Below are positions 45,780-56,913 of a DNA stretch of 64,000 bases, one piece after another. Made by a program: the position numbers and the translations under genes. Position 1 is the stretch's first letter, and every line of letters begins with the position of its first letter. The notes below the pieces were generated by a model. The model did not search any database. It had not been told where the DNA came from and saw only the letters and a program-made list of their open reading frames with translations. Origin of the DNA: Botryococcus braunii. Its lineage: Eukaryota; Chlorophyta; Trebouxiophyceae. The stretch covers positions 65,001-129,000 of the forward strand of contig KV908518.1 of the NCBI GenBank assembly GCA_002005505.1. Direction: 5' to 3'.

Positions 45780-46422
45780 TGTAACACCAGCGGAAGTCAA
45801 TTAAACAATTAAAGTAATCAATAAGCAATCGAAGTCACTCTCTTAATCATATTATGATAGGTTCAGCAAGGTATGACCCTTCGCCTAGGGATTTCTCTTT
45901 ATATAGCTCGGCCTCCAGCCTCGAGCCCTCCGGAAATCCCCTCGAGAGCTCCGCTATGCCTCGCACTCCGCCAAATAAATAAGTACAATCGATTTTTCAA
46001 CCGCGGATTGTACCTCTTGAAAGGCGTTGCCCGGACCTGGCAGTATCATCACGTGTAGTCCACGTGGGGTACTTTTAGAACAAAAACTTAGCTCGATGCC
46101 CTGAAAAAATTTCGCGCCTTGGCACATACAGGAGTGGTGAAGACGCAAGCCGCAGAGAAGGGTAGTGTAGCATTTCCTAGGGTGTAATTCTCTAGTATGG
46201 TCCTTGGCATTGCTCTGTGACTTGCCATGTGATCTAGGTCCGCAGTACAACCTCGCTCAGGTAGTTCCCTCGGTTGCCCGACTACTTGTCTGTGGCAGTA
46301 CGGTGTACATCCAATCCTGGATGGGACTTAACAGTGGACCTGCGAATCAATCATGTAACACTCTTTCCGTGCACACCACAAATTGTCTGATTCCAAAACC
46401 TCTTCCGCTGAGTTATACTACA
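45780..46422 (+). repeat. Element G 5' LTR (assigned from one end only)
   Basis: 643 bp, TGTAACACC...ATACTACA. The right end is fixed by the primer site one base later. The left end is the TG after GGGTGAA. No 3' LTR remains for comparison. Confidence 0.7.
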
Positions 46423-46423
46423 T

Positions 46424-46436
46424 TGGTATCGGCGAC
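46424..46436 (+). other. Primer-binding site of G
   Basis: TGGTATCGGCGAC, one base after the LTR. The first 12 bases match the sites of D and E. Confidence 0.75.
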
Positions 46437-46489
46437 AAGGCTAGTTCCTTGCCGTTCGTTGTGGTGAGTTCTTTCTTTAGTGCTTCGAG

Positions 46490-47507
46490 ATGTCACGGCA
46501 GCCCCGTTCCGGGTCTAGAGCCCGCGCACATAGAGCAGGTCGTGTTGACCCAGATCCTCCTGTAGATCCCTCTGTTGATGAGGATATAGATCTTTCGGAT
46601 GTAGATCCAGCTCTCATGATTAGGCATTTAGTGTCCATCGGTGCTCTACCCCCAGAGGTTGCTACGGCAGGATCTAGTGTTCCGTCGCGTGCTCCACCTG
46701 ATACCACGACCCAGAACCTCTTGGATGGATTTGCTGAAATCATTCAGCGGGCTTTAGCGCAGCCTATTCCTGTTGTCACGACTCAGCCTTTGCCAACGGC
46801 TACTGCGGCACCGGCTTCCGTCTCAACGGGTTCAGGGAAGCCCTCCCTGAAGTTTCCTGATCCACCTGTATTTGAAGGGGATGCAATGAAGCTAGATGCT
46901 TGGATAATGCAGTGCGAGATGTACTTGAGGGCATATGGGATACATCTTGCATCTACTCGTGCAGTGGAGGTTGCATCGATGTTCTCACGGGGCAAGGCTC
47001 TTGATTGGTGGACAGGGCAATTCCATTTGATTGCTTCTGGCAGCTTGTCAGAAGCAAGCTTTGACAGTGGCATTTAGGCCTGTAGAGTTGCACAAACGTC
47101 ATTTGGAGCAGCTGCTGAATATTTCGTAGGGCAAACAGGACATGAGGACATACCTAGCCACTTTTAATGCTTTACGTGCAAAGGTTCCAAGTGCATTTGC
47201 TGAGGACACTCTGTGCCACTTGTTTTTGCAGGGCTGCAGGGCAGATTTGCAAAAACCCATCTCGCTACAGTATCCCAAGACACTTGCCGACCTTTTCAAA
47301 CATACAGTGACTATTTCTGATATCCCCAGTCATTCCAGGACGCCGCACCACCCTCCAAAAGGCCCAAGCGACTCCAAGAGCCCTGGTGCTGCCAAACCAG
47401 CTGCGCAGACTTGCGCGCATTGTGGGAAGGTTGGGCACCGTGTCGACCGGTGCTTCAAGCTACACCCAGAACTCAAAAGGGATCGTAACAAGTCCAAGGC
47501 GACTTGA
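46490..47507 (+). pseudogene. Element G gag, frameshifted
   Basis: Starts MSRQPRSGSRARAH at 46490. Proline/Asp-rich N-terminus, then a capsid-type region (PPVFEGDAMKLDAWIMQCEMYL, split here as PPVFEGDAMK and LDAWIMQ). The frame is lost near 47050-47140, with an added TAG, and resumes at 47142 (TYLATFNALRAKVP) to the knuckle CAHCGKVGHRVDRC, ending at 47507. It is an ordinary Gypsy gag with one zinc knuckle. Confidence 0.82.
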
Positions 47508-48617
47508 TTTGGGTTTCCTTCTTTATTTTTCAACAGTGTGGGCCCTGGTTTGATATGGTTTTCACCTGTTCTGCGGTGCAGTATGGGATCCCTGTATTGT
47601 ATGACGTGGCAAACCTCCAGGACTTCTTGTATAGCTGTTGTCATAATTTCATGACCCATATTGTGGATGGGCATGGTGTATGTAGGACGTTTCAGACATC
47701 ACCCCCTGACAGTGACCTGGCCAGTCCTGATGTTCAGTGTAAAAGAGTGATGCAGCCTCCTCGTTTCCTGCAAATACCTCTCATGTTGCATTGTTTTGTC
47801 AGAGTAGTGACAAAGCGTCTGCTGTCAGCCAATTGATAACTCAGTTATTACCAGGTACCAGATTGACTGTGCTCTCTTGCCTAAGTGACTGTGGACAGGT
47901 GTTGGAAGGGACTACTGAACAGCAATCCCATGATGTTTTGCTCTCGGGCCCTATTTTGAATGCACTGGGTATTACTTCCACCGTCTAGGATCCGCCCCAT
48001 TGCTACTCATCAGGCTTGCCCTTGTTTCGTTGCTTTGTCCAGACTGGTTTGCTTAGTGTGAAGGAGAAACCCCTGGCAGCAACATGTTTTGACTCCTTTA
48101 TGCTTAACACTAGTTAGATTGTGAATGGTCTTGACCTTTCTGCTACCTGTATTGAACTTGAGGGGGTTCTATCTGGTAGACCTGTCAGGATTTTGTTGGA
48201 CAGTGGAGCTCTGCTAATTTTGTTGATGTTCAACTAGTGCAGGAGCTATCCCTACCCACTGTGCCTATAAGTTCACCTGTTTCTGTACGTGTTGCTGATG
48301 GTAGGACTTCTGTAGTAGGAAACAGTGTGTCAATTGACCTGACTGTGGGGTCTTTGGATTTTGGAGTCACCTGTCTCCCCACTGAGTTGGCCTACTATGA
48401 CCTTGTCTTAGGGAAACCATGGTTAACTATGTTTAATCCCGTTGTTAATTGGAAACTGAATGTAGCTTCATTGGTTCATGCTGGTAAAACACATGTATTG
48501 TTGGGATGCCAAAGGTCAGGTGTCCCGGCATATGTGGTCTCTTCCATGGAGGTGGAAGAATTAGTTAAGCTGGGTGATCCAATGTACCTTATTCAGTTAA
48601 ATGCAGCTACTGAAACC
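47508..48617 (+). pseudogene. Element G protease region, decayed
   Basis: Degenerate stretch with several stops. Aspartic protease is recognisable at 48199-48210 (DSGA), then in another frame from 48237 (VSVRVADG, then YDLVLGKPWL, the second conserved part of retropepsins). The frame continues to the F insertion at 48617 (QLNAATET). Confidence 0.75.
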
Positions 48618-49346
48618 TGTAAACTTCTGAGTTTGGCGTTCCCTGTATGACCCGGCACGAGGGTGTTTAGCCCGGCGACACTCTTGTTGTATGTCGAGTA
48701 ACAAGCAGTGGCGACTGTGAATGAGATGACTTGATTGGCAACAGTTAAGTAGCAAACACCCGAAGTGCTTTTGATGTCCCAATCAAGTGTTACAATGCTT
48801 ATTGCTCTCTCTCATCACTCAGCAATTCAAACTACTCTATCTACGAAGTTACTGATAGTCTGCATTACCGATGTCCGATGAGCTAAGCAGTAGCACCTTT
48901 CTATTACACATTATCTAGACCCTTTCCTAATCCATTGTTCTTGTGCATGTGATGTCCTGACAACAGTTTACCTGTATGACCCGGCACGAGGGTGTTTAGC
49001 CCGGCGACACTCTTGTTGTATGTCGAGTAACAAGCAGTGGCGACTGTGAATGAGATGACTTGATTGGCAACAGTTAAGTAGCAAACACCCGAAGTGCTTT
49101 TGATGTCCCAATCAAGTGCCTCATTCCTTCGAGCCAGGAGCATATCGCCTTTCGAGCAAACCGTGTCTGATTACCTCATCCTCCCTTATCAACGTACAAT
49201 TGGTCTAGATTGGTTCTAGCAGAACTCCTAGGTTCTGCCACCTATTACTCATTCTAATAAATGTTCTCACTGGTAATTGGAGCTGATCTGGCCACTATTA
49301 CTCTTCTGAGGGAAAGGCACCAAAATGTTCTGTCACTATTATAACA
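48618..49346 (-). repeat. Element F 3' LTR
   Basis: 729 bp, TGTAAACTTCTG...ATTATAACA, the same length as C's LTR1 and similar to it over its last 60 or so bases. Two 147-bp units begin at about 48642 and 48971. The U3 palindrome is damaged here (TTCTAGCAGAAC) but complete in the other LTR. Confidence 0.92.
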
Positions 49347-49364
49347 CTTCCCCTTGCCTTTTCC

Positions 49365-52300
49365 TCACAAAAACTTGGCCAAACCCAGAGCCTCACGATG
49401 TCCCTGAAATACCTGCCTTGTTAAAGGCTTTGTGAATATATCTGCCACATTCCTTGCAGAAGGAACGTATTTCACATCAACTTGACCCAATGCAATAGCT
49501 TCCCGTGCAAAGTGGAAGCTGATAGCAATATGCTTAGTATGCTTAGAGAACACTAGATTTCTGAGATGATTGATGCATCCCTGATTATCACAGTGAATCT
49601 TGACAATCCATGGAGAAATCCCAATTTCCTCAAGGAATCCCTTCATCCAATTGGCCTCTTTGACATCTGCACTTGCTGCCATGAACTCAGCTTCTACAGT
49701 GGATGTGGCAACTGCAGACTGCTTCTTGCTCCCCCAAACTACAGCTCCACCAAACACTCTGATGACATACCCTGTAGTGGAAAATCGATGATCTTGATCC
49801 CCACCATAGTCTGCATCTACAAAACCCTCAAGCTCTGTGTCCTTCCCTCCAAGGACCAAAACGAGATCTCTGGTTGCCCTCAGATATTTCAACACTCTGA
49901 TGGCTTCATTCCAGTGAGCAGTAGTAGAGGTAATCCTGTACCTGGAAAGCACTCCCACAGCCTGTGAAATATCAGGCCTGGTGGTATTTGCAATGTACAA
50001 CAGTGACCCAACCAGTTCACAGTACCTGTGTCCTGGTGGAAGGGGGCTCCCAGCACCAATGCTGTCACTGTTGTCCTTGGACATAGGCCGCTGTGTGGCT
50101 ACGAAATCTTTGGTCATAGGGGTGTCGGGCCCCACAGACTCCAGATCCAGCCCAAATTTCTCAACCAGTGCATCAATCTTAGGGATGCAGCTTAATGAAA
50201 TTAGCCCTTTATCCCTATCTCTCATCACTTGACAGCCCAGGAAATCCTTTACCTCTCCTAAATCATGAATGGTGAACTCTTGCTTGAGTAACCCCTTCAC
50301 TCTCTCAATCTCTCCCATTCCCTTGGAAACTATCAGTAGATCATCTACATAAATCAACACAAAAGATTTTCCTCCATCTACTGAACACTTCACATAGACA
50401 CCAGCATCACTCTTGCACACTTCATAGCCCATGGTATGCAGCTTCTCATTAAGGGTCTTATGCCATGCCCTTGGAGCTTGCTTTAGGCCATACAATGCCT
50501 TCTTCAAGCGACACACTGTGTTACAATCCCCATTTTCAAACCCAGGGGGTTGAGTGACATACACCTCCTCCTCTAATTCCCCATTCAGGAAAGCAGTCTT
50601 GACATCCACCTGGTGAATTTCAAGACCCTCTTGTGCAGCCACTGACAGTAAGGCTCTCCTGGATCCATAACTGCTAGTTGGGGCAAAGACTTCCATGACA
50701 TCTACTCCAGGAATTTGCCTGCATCCTTGAGCTACCAGCCTAGCCTTGAACCTCAGCACATTGCCATGGGCATCCATTTTCACGGAAAAGATCCAATGAA
50801 CTGGAATTACTTTATGGCCACGAGGTCTAGGGACATACTCCATGACCTCGTGGGCATCCAAAGAATTCTGCTCTTCTTGCACAGCAGCCTTCCAATATTC
50901 CCACTGAGGGGACTTTTGTGCCTCCCTCAAGCTGGAAGGCACACTAATCTTCCCAAACCGTACCCCTGTGTGCTTCCCCTGATCTGGCTTGCTCTCACTC
51001 TCTCTTTCACCCACTACTCTTTCGCTGAATGTCGCCGCACTGCACCTGGGTGCAGGTTGTGAGGATTCTGACTTTCCTTGCTGCTCTCTCTCTCTTTTCG
51101 ACTCACAGTTTGCCCTTTCGAGCTTACTGCTTCGCACTCTCACATCATCCTCCCAGACACAAGTATCTCTCGGAAAGCTCTTGTAATTGGGCAAATTCTC
51201 ACACTGTCCAAGCTTCCGATTCACCTCCTCATCCACACTCTTACATGTCTGACGTGCTTCAGCCTCGTCAGAGCTCTCATAGGCAGTTGAACCACTCTGC
51301 ACAGCTTGGACACTTGGTTTGTATAGGTGTTGTGCCCATGTCTCTCTCTCTCTCTGTCTGCTCCCCACCAAACATGAGCGCTGGGGCGCAGGCCCAGCAG
51401 CACACTCACAAGCATAGCCCACACTTGTGTGGCTGGCACCACATTGTCTTTGGGCATTACAGACAGAACTCACATCTCTAACAATTCCCTCAGGCACTGA
51501 ACAGGTCCCACCCATGCATCTCAACTCGCTTGGACCATTTTCAGTCTGATCAGAGACTGTCCCCCTCTCTTCACTCACAGTTGAAACAGGTCTCTCTTGC
51601 ACCTGACTCAAATCCTGCGCTTCCCCTGGTCCCTGTGACTTTGTGTCACCATCAGTCAGCCCCTCTCTCTCACAACTCTCTCCCTTATCCTGTGCCAGCA
51701 GGATTTCTCGAGCAGCAGCTCGTTGCTCATAACGTTGAGCCCGAGATGGTCCATTCAAAGGCGGAGTTGCAGTGGCAGGAGGAGTATTCCGGAGGGACTG
51801 CTGTGCTCGCTCCAAGGTCCGTTGATGCTGCCCACTGTCAGAGCCTCCTCGCGCCAGTCGCTGAAGTGTATCCAGTAACCCGGACTGGTCCAGATCCAGC
51901 TGAGGTGGTTTCTCACTTGGTCCATGAACAATTTCTGGAGTGCCCTCCTCTTGGGAAGGCTTCCCCGACATGCAGGCTCGGTTGCAGCGTGGTCATGGGG
52001 TCCTGGGAGGGTGCTGTTAGGTCTGTTGCTGGGGCAGGGAGCGCTGATAGCCTGATTCTGAGTGCTGCACGGAGGTGAGGAGACTGTCGGGTTGCTGAGG
52101 TGCTGCTGAGCTGGCAAACCTTCCGGATACGAGAACTGCAGTGGCTGGTCAAGGAGGGTGGACATTCCCACCCGAGAGGCTCCTCGGATGTGTTCCACAA
52201 ATTGGACATCTCTGCTCTCTCTCCAGACCCCCCCTCCCAGATAGATACGATATGCCTTGGACACTGGGGAATACCCAGTGAACATGCCAGACACAGCCTT

Positions 52301-54605
52301 TGGTGCAAATACCCCCCTCTGCTGATCGGGCACATGCACAAATGCCAGGCATCCCCACGTATGAAGAAGTGATACATCTGGCTTGTATCCCATGAATAAT
52401 TCACAAGGAGTGAGAGGCCTGCCTGTACTGGGTCCCATATTCAGGAGGATGCAGGCTGTTTCTAGGGCCTCTTTCCACATGACTGGACTGGCACCTGCAA
52501 AATTGAGGAGGGTTCGAGTTCGTTCCTTCAAGGTCCTGTTGGCTCGCTTTGCTATCCCGTTCTGCTGGGGAGTGTAGGGTGCAGACATCTCCAGCTTAGT
52601 GCCCTGAGACGCACAGAACTCCTTGAATCTGGAATTAATAAATTCTGTGCCTCTGTCACACCGAATGCATTTGACAGTGGTCCCTCTTTCTGTTTGCCAA
52701 AATAGAATCAGGTCCCTGACAACTGAGGCAATTACATCCTTTGACTTTACTGGTAGGACAGCCTTCCATCCAGATGCCTCATCAGCTACAGTCACCCAAA
52801 AGCGTTCCCGAGAAATGGCTGCTGGTGAAATGGGGCCCACAGTGTCAATATGGATTCTGTTAAGAGGATTTATTGCAGGCCTGGAACTTTCACCAAAGGG
52901 GGACGGGTGTGCTTCCCCTCAATACATGCTTCACAATATTTTGGACAGTTCTCACAGGATGACAGGGAGGTATCAATGCCTGTGACCAGCTGTTCATTGC
53001 TCAGGCGCTGCATCCATGGTTCACCCGGATGTCCCATTCTGCTGTGCCACAGAAATCTTTTTGCACAATCATGCTGCAGGTTCTTCATGGATTTTCTCTT
53101 CACTGCAGCTGCCAGTGGTAACACCCGTTGCACTGGGGGAACAGATAAGCAGTCATGTACATAATAAAGACCTTTCTCTGCTTTAATGGGCATCTTCCAG
53201 CCATTCGGGCCAGAGACTATGGTAAAGGCACCCATGCTGTCTGTGGTAAAGCAAGCTCCATCACGAAGGGCAGCAGAGACAGACAAGATGTTCATCGTTG
53301 CAGAGGGAACACACTGGACATGATGCAGCCACAGTGGGATAGATTGCTGGTTCAATAGGCAGATTGATCCAGTGGCAGTAATTCCTCCTGTTGCATCAGA
53401 CGTGGCCAGCTGCAGAGGGATGGGAGCAGCATGTAGTGTGGGAGCATGTAGCAGTGACAGATCATTGACAAGATGGACTGACGCTCCACTGTCTACCAAC
53501 CAAGACTGTTTGGAAATTCTCCCCTTGCATGGTTTGAGAACATTATAGGATACCACGTGTGGCATACCTTCAGGTGGGGGAGAAGGTGGACCAGGTGGTG
53601 GATGCAGCAGTGGGAATGCTCCTGCTGCAGGGAAGACATGCTGGACTGCTGGTGGAGGCTGGGGTCCTCCAGGAAACTGACCTTGGGGCCACATGCCTGC
53701 CAGTTGCTGCACTGCTGCTACCACATTCCTCTGGGTTTCTGCGTCCCTCTGTCTCTTGCGGCAGTCTCTCCAGAAGTGCCCCTTTTTGTGGCAGTAGTTG
53801 CACGTACCACGTACCTCCACCTTGGTCTCTGTGTCTGCCGGCTGTCTGGTCTGAGTCAAAGCACATGCAGTAGGGGCAGGGACTGCTGCAGCCAGCATTG
53901 GTTGTGCAGTCATGACCACTGGAGGCAGATCTGGGTCATCATCGTAGCCCGTTGCTTCTGCTGTGGTGGAGATGAGGTCTGCCAGCTGGTCCAAGGGATA
54001 AGCCACGGCTGTAGGCAGTAGTCCAGGGGGGTTGGCAGCTGCTGGCAGGCCCTGCACAATCTGTGTGGCCACGTGCCCATCCAGGAGATCATGGCCGTTT
54101 CTCTTCAAGCAACCTTTCAGATTGATCATCCTATTGACGTACTGGGAAATGGTTTCACCTTGTTTCATCCCACGGGACATCTCCTTTAGCCAGTCAGCAT
54201 TGGCCTGAGTATTGTAGCCTCCCACAAACTTCCTACAAATATACACATATGCATCATATGCCGATGGCCTACTTGATAGCTCCCCCAACCAGTCTTCTGG
54301 AACTGATTCATACAGCAACAACAATGCTGCGGCATTGTGGGTGGTCCCAGGCGTAGCTTGTTGGATGGCTGGCAAAGAACCCTTGGCATCGTTTGCTGCA
54401 GTGAAAGCATTGTCCCACACCACAAAGTTCTGGCCTTTACGTTGCAGTTTTATATGTACCTTGACCTGTGTGGCGATGACCTTGGGAAGGGTGTCTCCTT
54501 CCCCCTTGAGGTACTGGGAGTGCAAGGTTCCCTGGTAGGAGTTGATGTGGACTCCTCTCCTGCTGACTTAGATTCAGAGCTGGTGCTGGTACCCTTCTTC
54601 TTCAT
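49365..54605 (-). pseudogene. Element F gag-pol polyprotein, nearly intact
   Basis: Gag ATG at 54605 (MKKKGTSTSSES). A one-base loss at the C5 run 54501-54505 (G5 on the coding strand) shifts the frame, which is then open through gag, knuckle CNYCHKKGHFWRDC and protease DSGA (near 53500) to about 52900. There a second shift leads to the integrase frame (51755-52840: HIDTVGP is partly altered, CDRGTEF, NGIAKRANR). A third near 51970 leads to an 868-codon frame (51971 to 49365) with linker, reverse transcriptase (YVDDLLIV near 50340) and complete RNase H, ending KFL. The integrase reads NGIAKRANR where A and C have NGVAERANR, so its catalytic Glu appears replaced by Lys. Confidence 0.9.
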
Positions 54606-54620
54606 GCTGTTTGGAACTGG

Positions 54621-55145
54621 TCAGTCGTCGCTCCTTTCTGACAGTCTGGAGTCTCCGTCCTCGTCCTCACTGTCGTCCTCTGTGACCCACTCGTCCACGT
54701 GGAATTCGCCCTCGCCGCAGAGAATTAGATTATCAATGAAGTCGTCTCCCAGGCTGCTCAAAGCTAGCTCAATAGCTGCGTAGGCTGCCTTCTCTGTCCA
54801 ATAAGTTTCGTGTGACGGACCGCCCGTTTGCTGTAGGCACCTCTCAAAAATTGCTCGTGTTAGATATCCAGGCTCTCCGTTTATGAATGAGATTTCCCAA
54901 ACAGTGAATTTATAAGCTGGATATATCGGAAAGCGTTCTCGGAACCACCGAGGAGGCGTGAGTGCTCCCCGTCCGTGAGCTTCGTGGACGAAGTCCTTCA
55001 CCAGGAATGCTCGTTCTTCTATCGTCCGTGGTCCTTTCTCTCCTCCTGCCTTTCTTCGCTCGTTATATGTTGGAGGAGGAGGTGGAGGTGGAGGAGGTCT
55101 ACGTCCGCCCGTGCTCATGCGTCCGGTTGGTCTCTTTCGCGCCAT
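54621..55145 (-). CDS. Element F ORF0, intact small protein of unknown function upstream of gag
   Basis: 174 codons from ATG at 55145 (MARKRPTGRMSTGG) to TGA at 54621-54623, exactly as long as the family C version. It has a basic N-terminus, a run of nine prolines followed by TYN, conserved blocks EERAFLVKDFV, YPAY, SFINGEPG, GGPS and YW, a helical stretch (AAYAAIELAL) and an acidic tail (DSEDEDGD). An open frame extends upstream into the LTR, but the ATG is set by alignment with C. Gag starts 15 nt after the stop, here in the same frame, unlike both intact C copies. No known domain is recognised. Confidence 0.78.
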   Translation of the reverse strand: MARKRPTGRMSTGGRRPPPPPPPPPTYNERRKAGGEKGPRTIEERAFLVKDFVHEAHGRGALTPPRWFRERFPIYPAYKFTVWEISFINGEPGYLTRAIFERCLQQTGGPSHETYWTEKAAYAAIELALSSLGDDFIDNLILCGEGEFHVDEWVTEDDSEDEDGDSRLSERSDD

Positions 55146-55198
55146 AGCAGAATACTTTGCCCAAGTCATACATTTTACATGCCCCAGTGGAAGAGTTG

Positions 55199-55211
55199 TG
55201 GGCCCATAACC
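55199..55211 (-). other. Primer-binding site of F (half-tRNA type)
   Basis: TGGGCCCATAACC on the + strand, directly before the LTR at 55212. It is the same 13 bases as in B and C. Confidence 0.8.
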
Positions 55212-55928
55212 TGTAAACTTCTGAGTTTGGCTTTCCCTGTATGACCCGGCACGAGGGTGTTTAGCCCGGCGACACTCTTGTTGTATGTCGAGTAACAAGC
55301 AGTGGCGACTGTGAATGAGATGACTTGATTGGCAACAGTTAAGTAGCAAACACCCGAAGTGCTTTTGATGTCCCAATCAAGTGTTACAATGCTTATTTCT
55401 CTCTCTCATCACTCAGCAATTCAAACTACTCTATCTACGAAGTTACTGATAGTCTGCATTACCGATGTCCGATGAGCTAAGCAGTAGCACCTTTCTATTA
55501 CACATTATCTAGACCCTTTCCTAATCCATTGTTCTTGTGCATGTGATGTCCTGACAACAGTTTACCTGTATGACCCGGCACGAGGGTGTTTAGCCCGGCG
55601 ACACTCTTGTTGTATGTCGAGTAACAAGCAGTGGCGACTGTGAATGAGATGACTTGATTGGCAACAGTTAAGTAGCAAACACCCGAAGTGCTTTTGATGT
55701 CCCAATCAAGTGCCTCATTCCTTCGAGCCAGGAGCATATCGCCTTTCGAGCAAACCGTGTCTGATTACCTCATCCTCCCTTATCAACGTACAATTGGTCT
55801 AGATTGGTTATGGCAGAACTCCTAGGTTCTGCCACCTATTACTCATTCTAATAAATGTTCTCACTGGTAATTGGAGCTGATCTGGCCACTATTACTCTTC
55901 TGAGGGAAAGGCACCAAAATGTTCTGTC
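55212..55928 (-). repeat. Element F 5' LTR, clipped at its outer end
   Basis: 717 bp. The 147-bp units at 55236-55382 and 55565-55711 look identical. A near-perfect 24-bp palindrome lies at 55811-55834. The sequence stops after GTTCTGTC, about 12 bases before the expected end ACTATTATAACA, and runs straight into G. Confidence 0.9.
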
Positions 55929-56910
55929 CCAAGATACTAATGCATATGATGTGCCAGAGCTGGAGCAGCTTTTACAGGAGTTTAAAGACGTTCTGTCAGG
56001 ACTACCTCAAGGCCTGCCTCCTTCTCGTGCTAGTGACCACCAAATCAGATTGGAGCCGGACGCAACTCCACCAGCCTCCCGCATCTACCCGTTGTCCGGA
56101 GCCCAGCTTGCTGAGCTACGTGCGGATGAAAGGGGATTCATCCGCCCATCAACTTCTCCTTTCGGTGCACCCATTCTCTTTGTCCCAAAGAAGGATGGTG
56201 ATTGGCGTTTATGTATTGTCTATAGAGCCCTGAACAGGATTACCGTGAGAAACCAACACCCACTCCCTCGGATTGATGAAATGTTTGAGCAGTTGCATGG
56301 CAGTTGTGAATTTTCTAAGCTTGACCTTGCATCAGGTTATCATCAAATTAGGATGCATGAAGACAGTGTGGAAAAAACTGCTTTTAATACCAGATATGGC
56401 CATTATGAGTTTACAGTGATGCGTTTTGGATTGACTAATGCTCCTGCAACGTTCCAATCTGTCATGAATACTATCCTGGCTCCCTTTCTGGATAGGTTTG
56501 TGTTGGTGTACCTGGATGATATCCTAATATATTCTAAGTCTCTGGAAGAACACATGGAGCACTTAAGAATTATCCTGTCAGTGTTACGGGAAAACAAATT
56601 CTATTGTAAAAGATCTAAATGTGAGTTTGTGACTAAGCAAGTGGAATACTTAGGACACTTGTTGACACCCCAAGGGATTATGGTGGATCCAAGGAAGGTT
56701 GCAGCCATCCAGGAATAGCCCACTCCCCTGAATGTGTAACAGTTGAGAGGGTTCCTGGGCTTGACACAATACTATGACACATTCATGGATCATTTTGCAG
56801 ATGTTGCTTTTCCCCTTACTGAGTTGTTGAAAAAGGATATGCCTTGGACTTGGGAGGGACCTCAAATCCAAGCTTTCACTGCACTGAAGGATCTTGTCTC
56901 TTCCCCTCTG
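55929..56910 (+). pseudogene. Element G reverse transcriptase, decayed and 3'-truncated
   Basis: Frame from QDTNAYDVPELEQLLQEF, through VPKKDGDWRLC, LDLASGYHQIRMH, RFGLTNAPATFQ and YLDD (near 56506), to a TAG at 56716-56718. The same frame continues with another stop (LTQYYDTF) to SSPL near 56910, where it ends abruptly against J. The first motif has IVYRALN where IDYRxLN is usual; loss of that Asp may also harm activity. Confidence 0.85.
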
Positions 56911-56913
56911 TCG

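Larger units (their letters stand above)
48618..55928 (-). mobile_element. Copia element F, inserted in G
   Basis: Copia element on the - strand, related to family C, with two LTRs, half-tRNA primer site, ORF0, gag-pol and polypurine tract. The left flank has the likely duplication AAACC (48613-48617). On the right the last 12 or so bases of the LTR and part of the duplication are missing. The LTRs differ at a handful of sites. Only three frameshifts, all near homopolymers or short repeats, separate gag-pol from an open frame. Confidence 0.92.
45780..56910 (+). mobile_element. Gypsy element G, interrupted by F and lacking its 3' half
   Basis: Ty3/Gypsy element on the + strand with 5' LTR, primer site, gag, protease and reverse transcriptase. 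F (48618-55928) splits it between protease and reverse transcriptase. Removing F restores the frame (TET, then QDTNAYDVPELEQLL). Homology ends near 56910, at KDLVSSPL in the region before RNase H, where J begins. RNase H, integrase and the 3' LTR are missing. Many stops and frameshifts show it is old. Confidence 0.85.
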
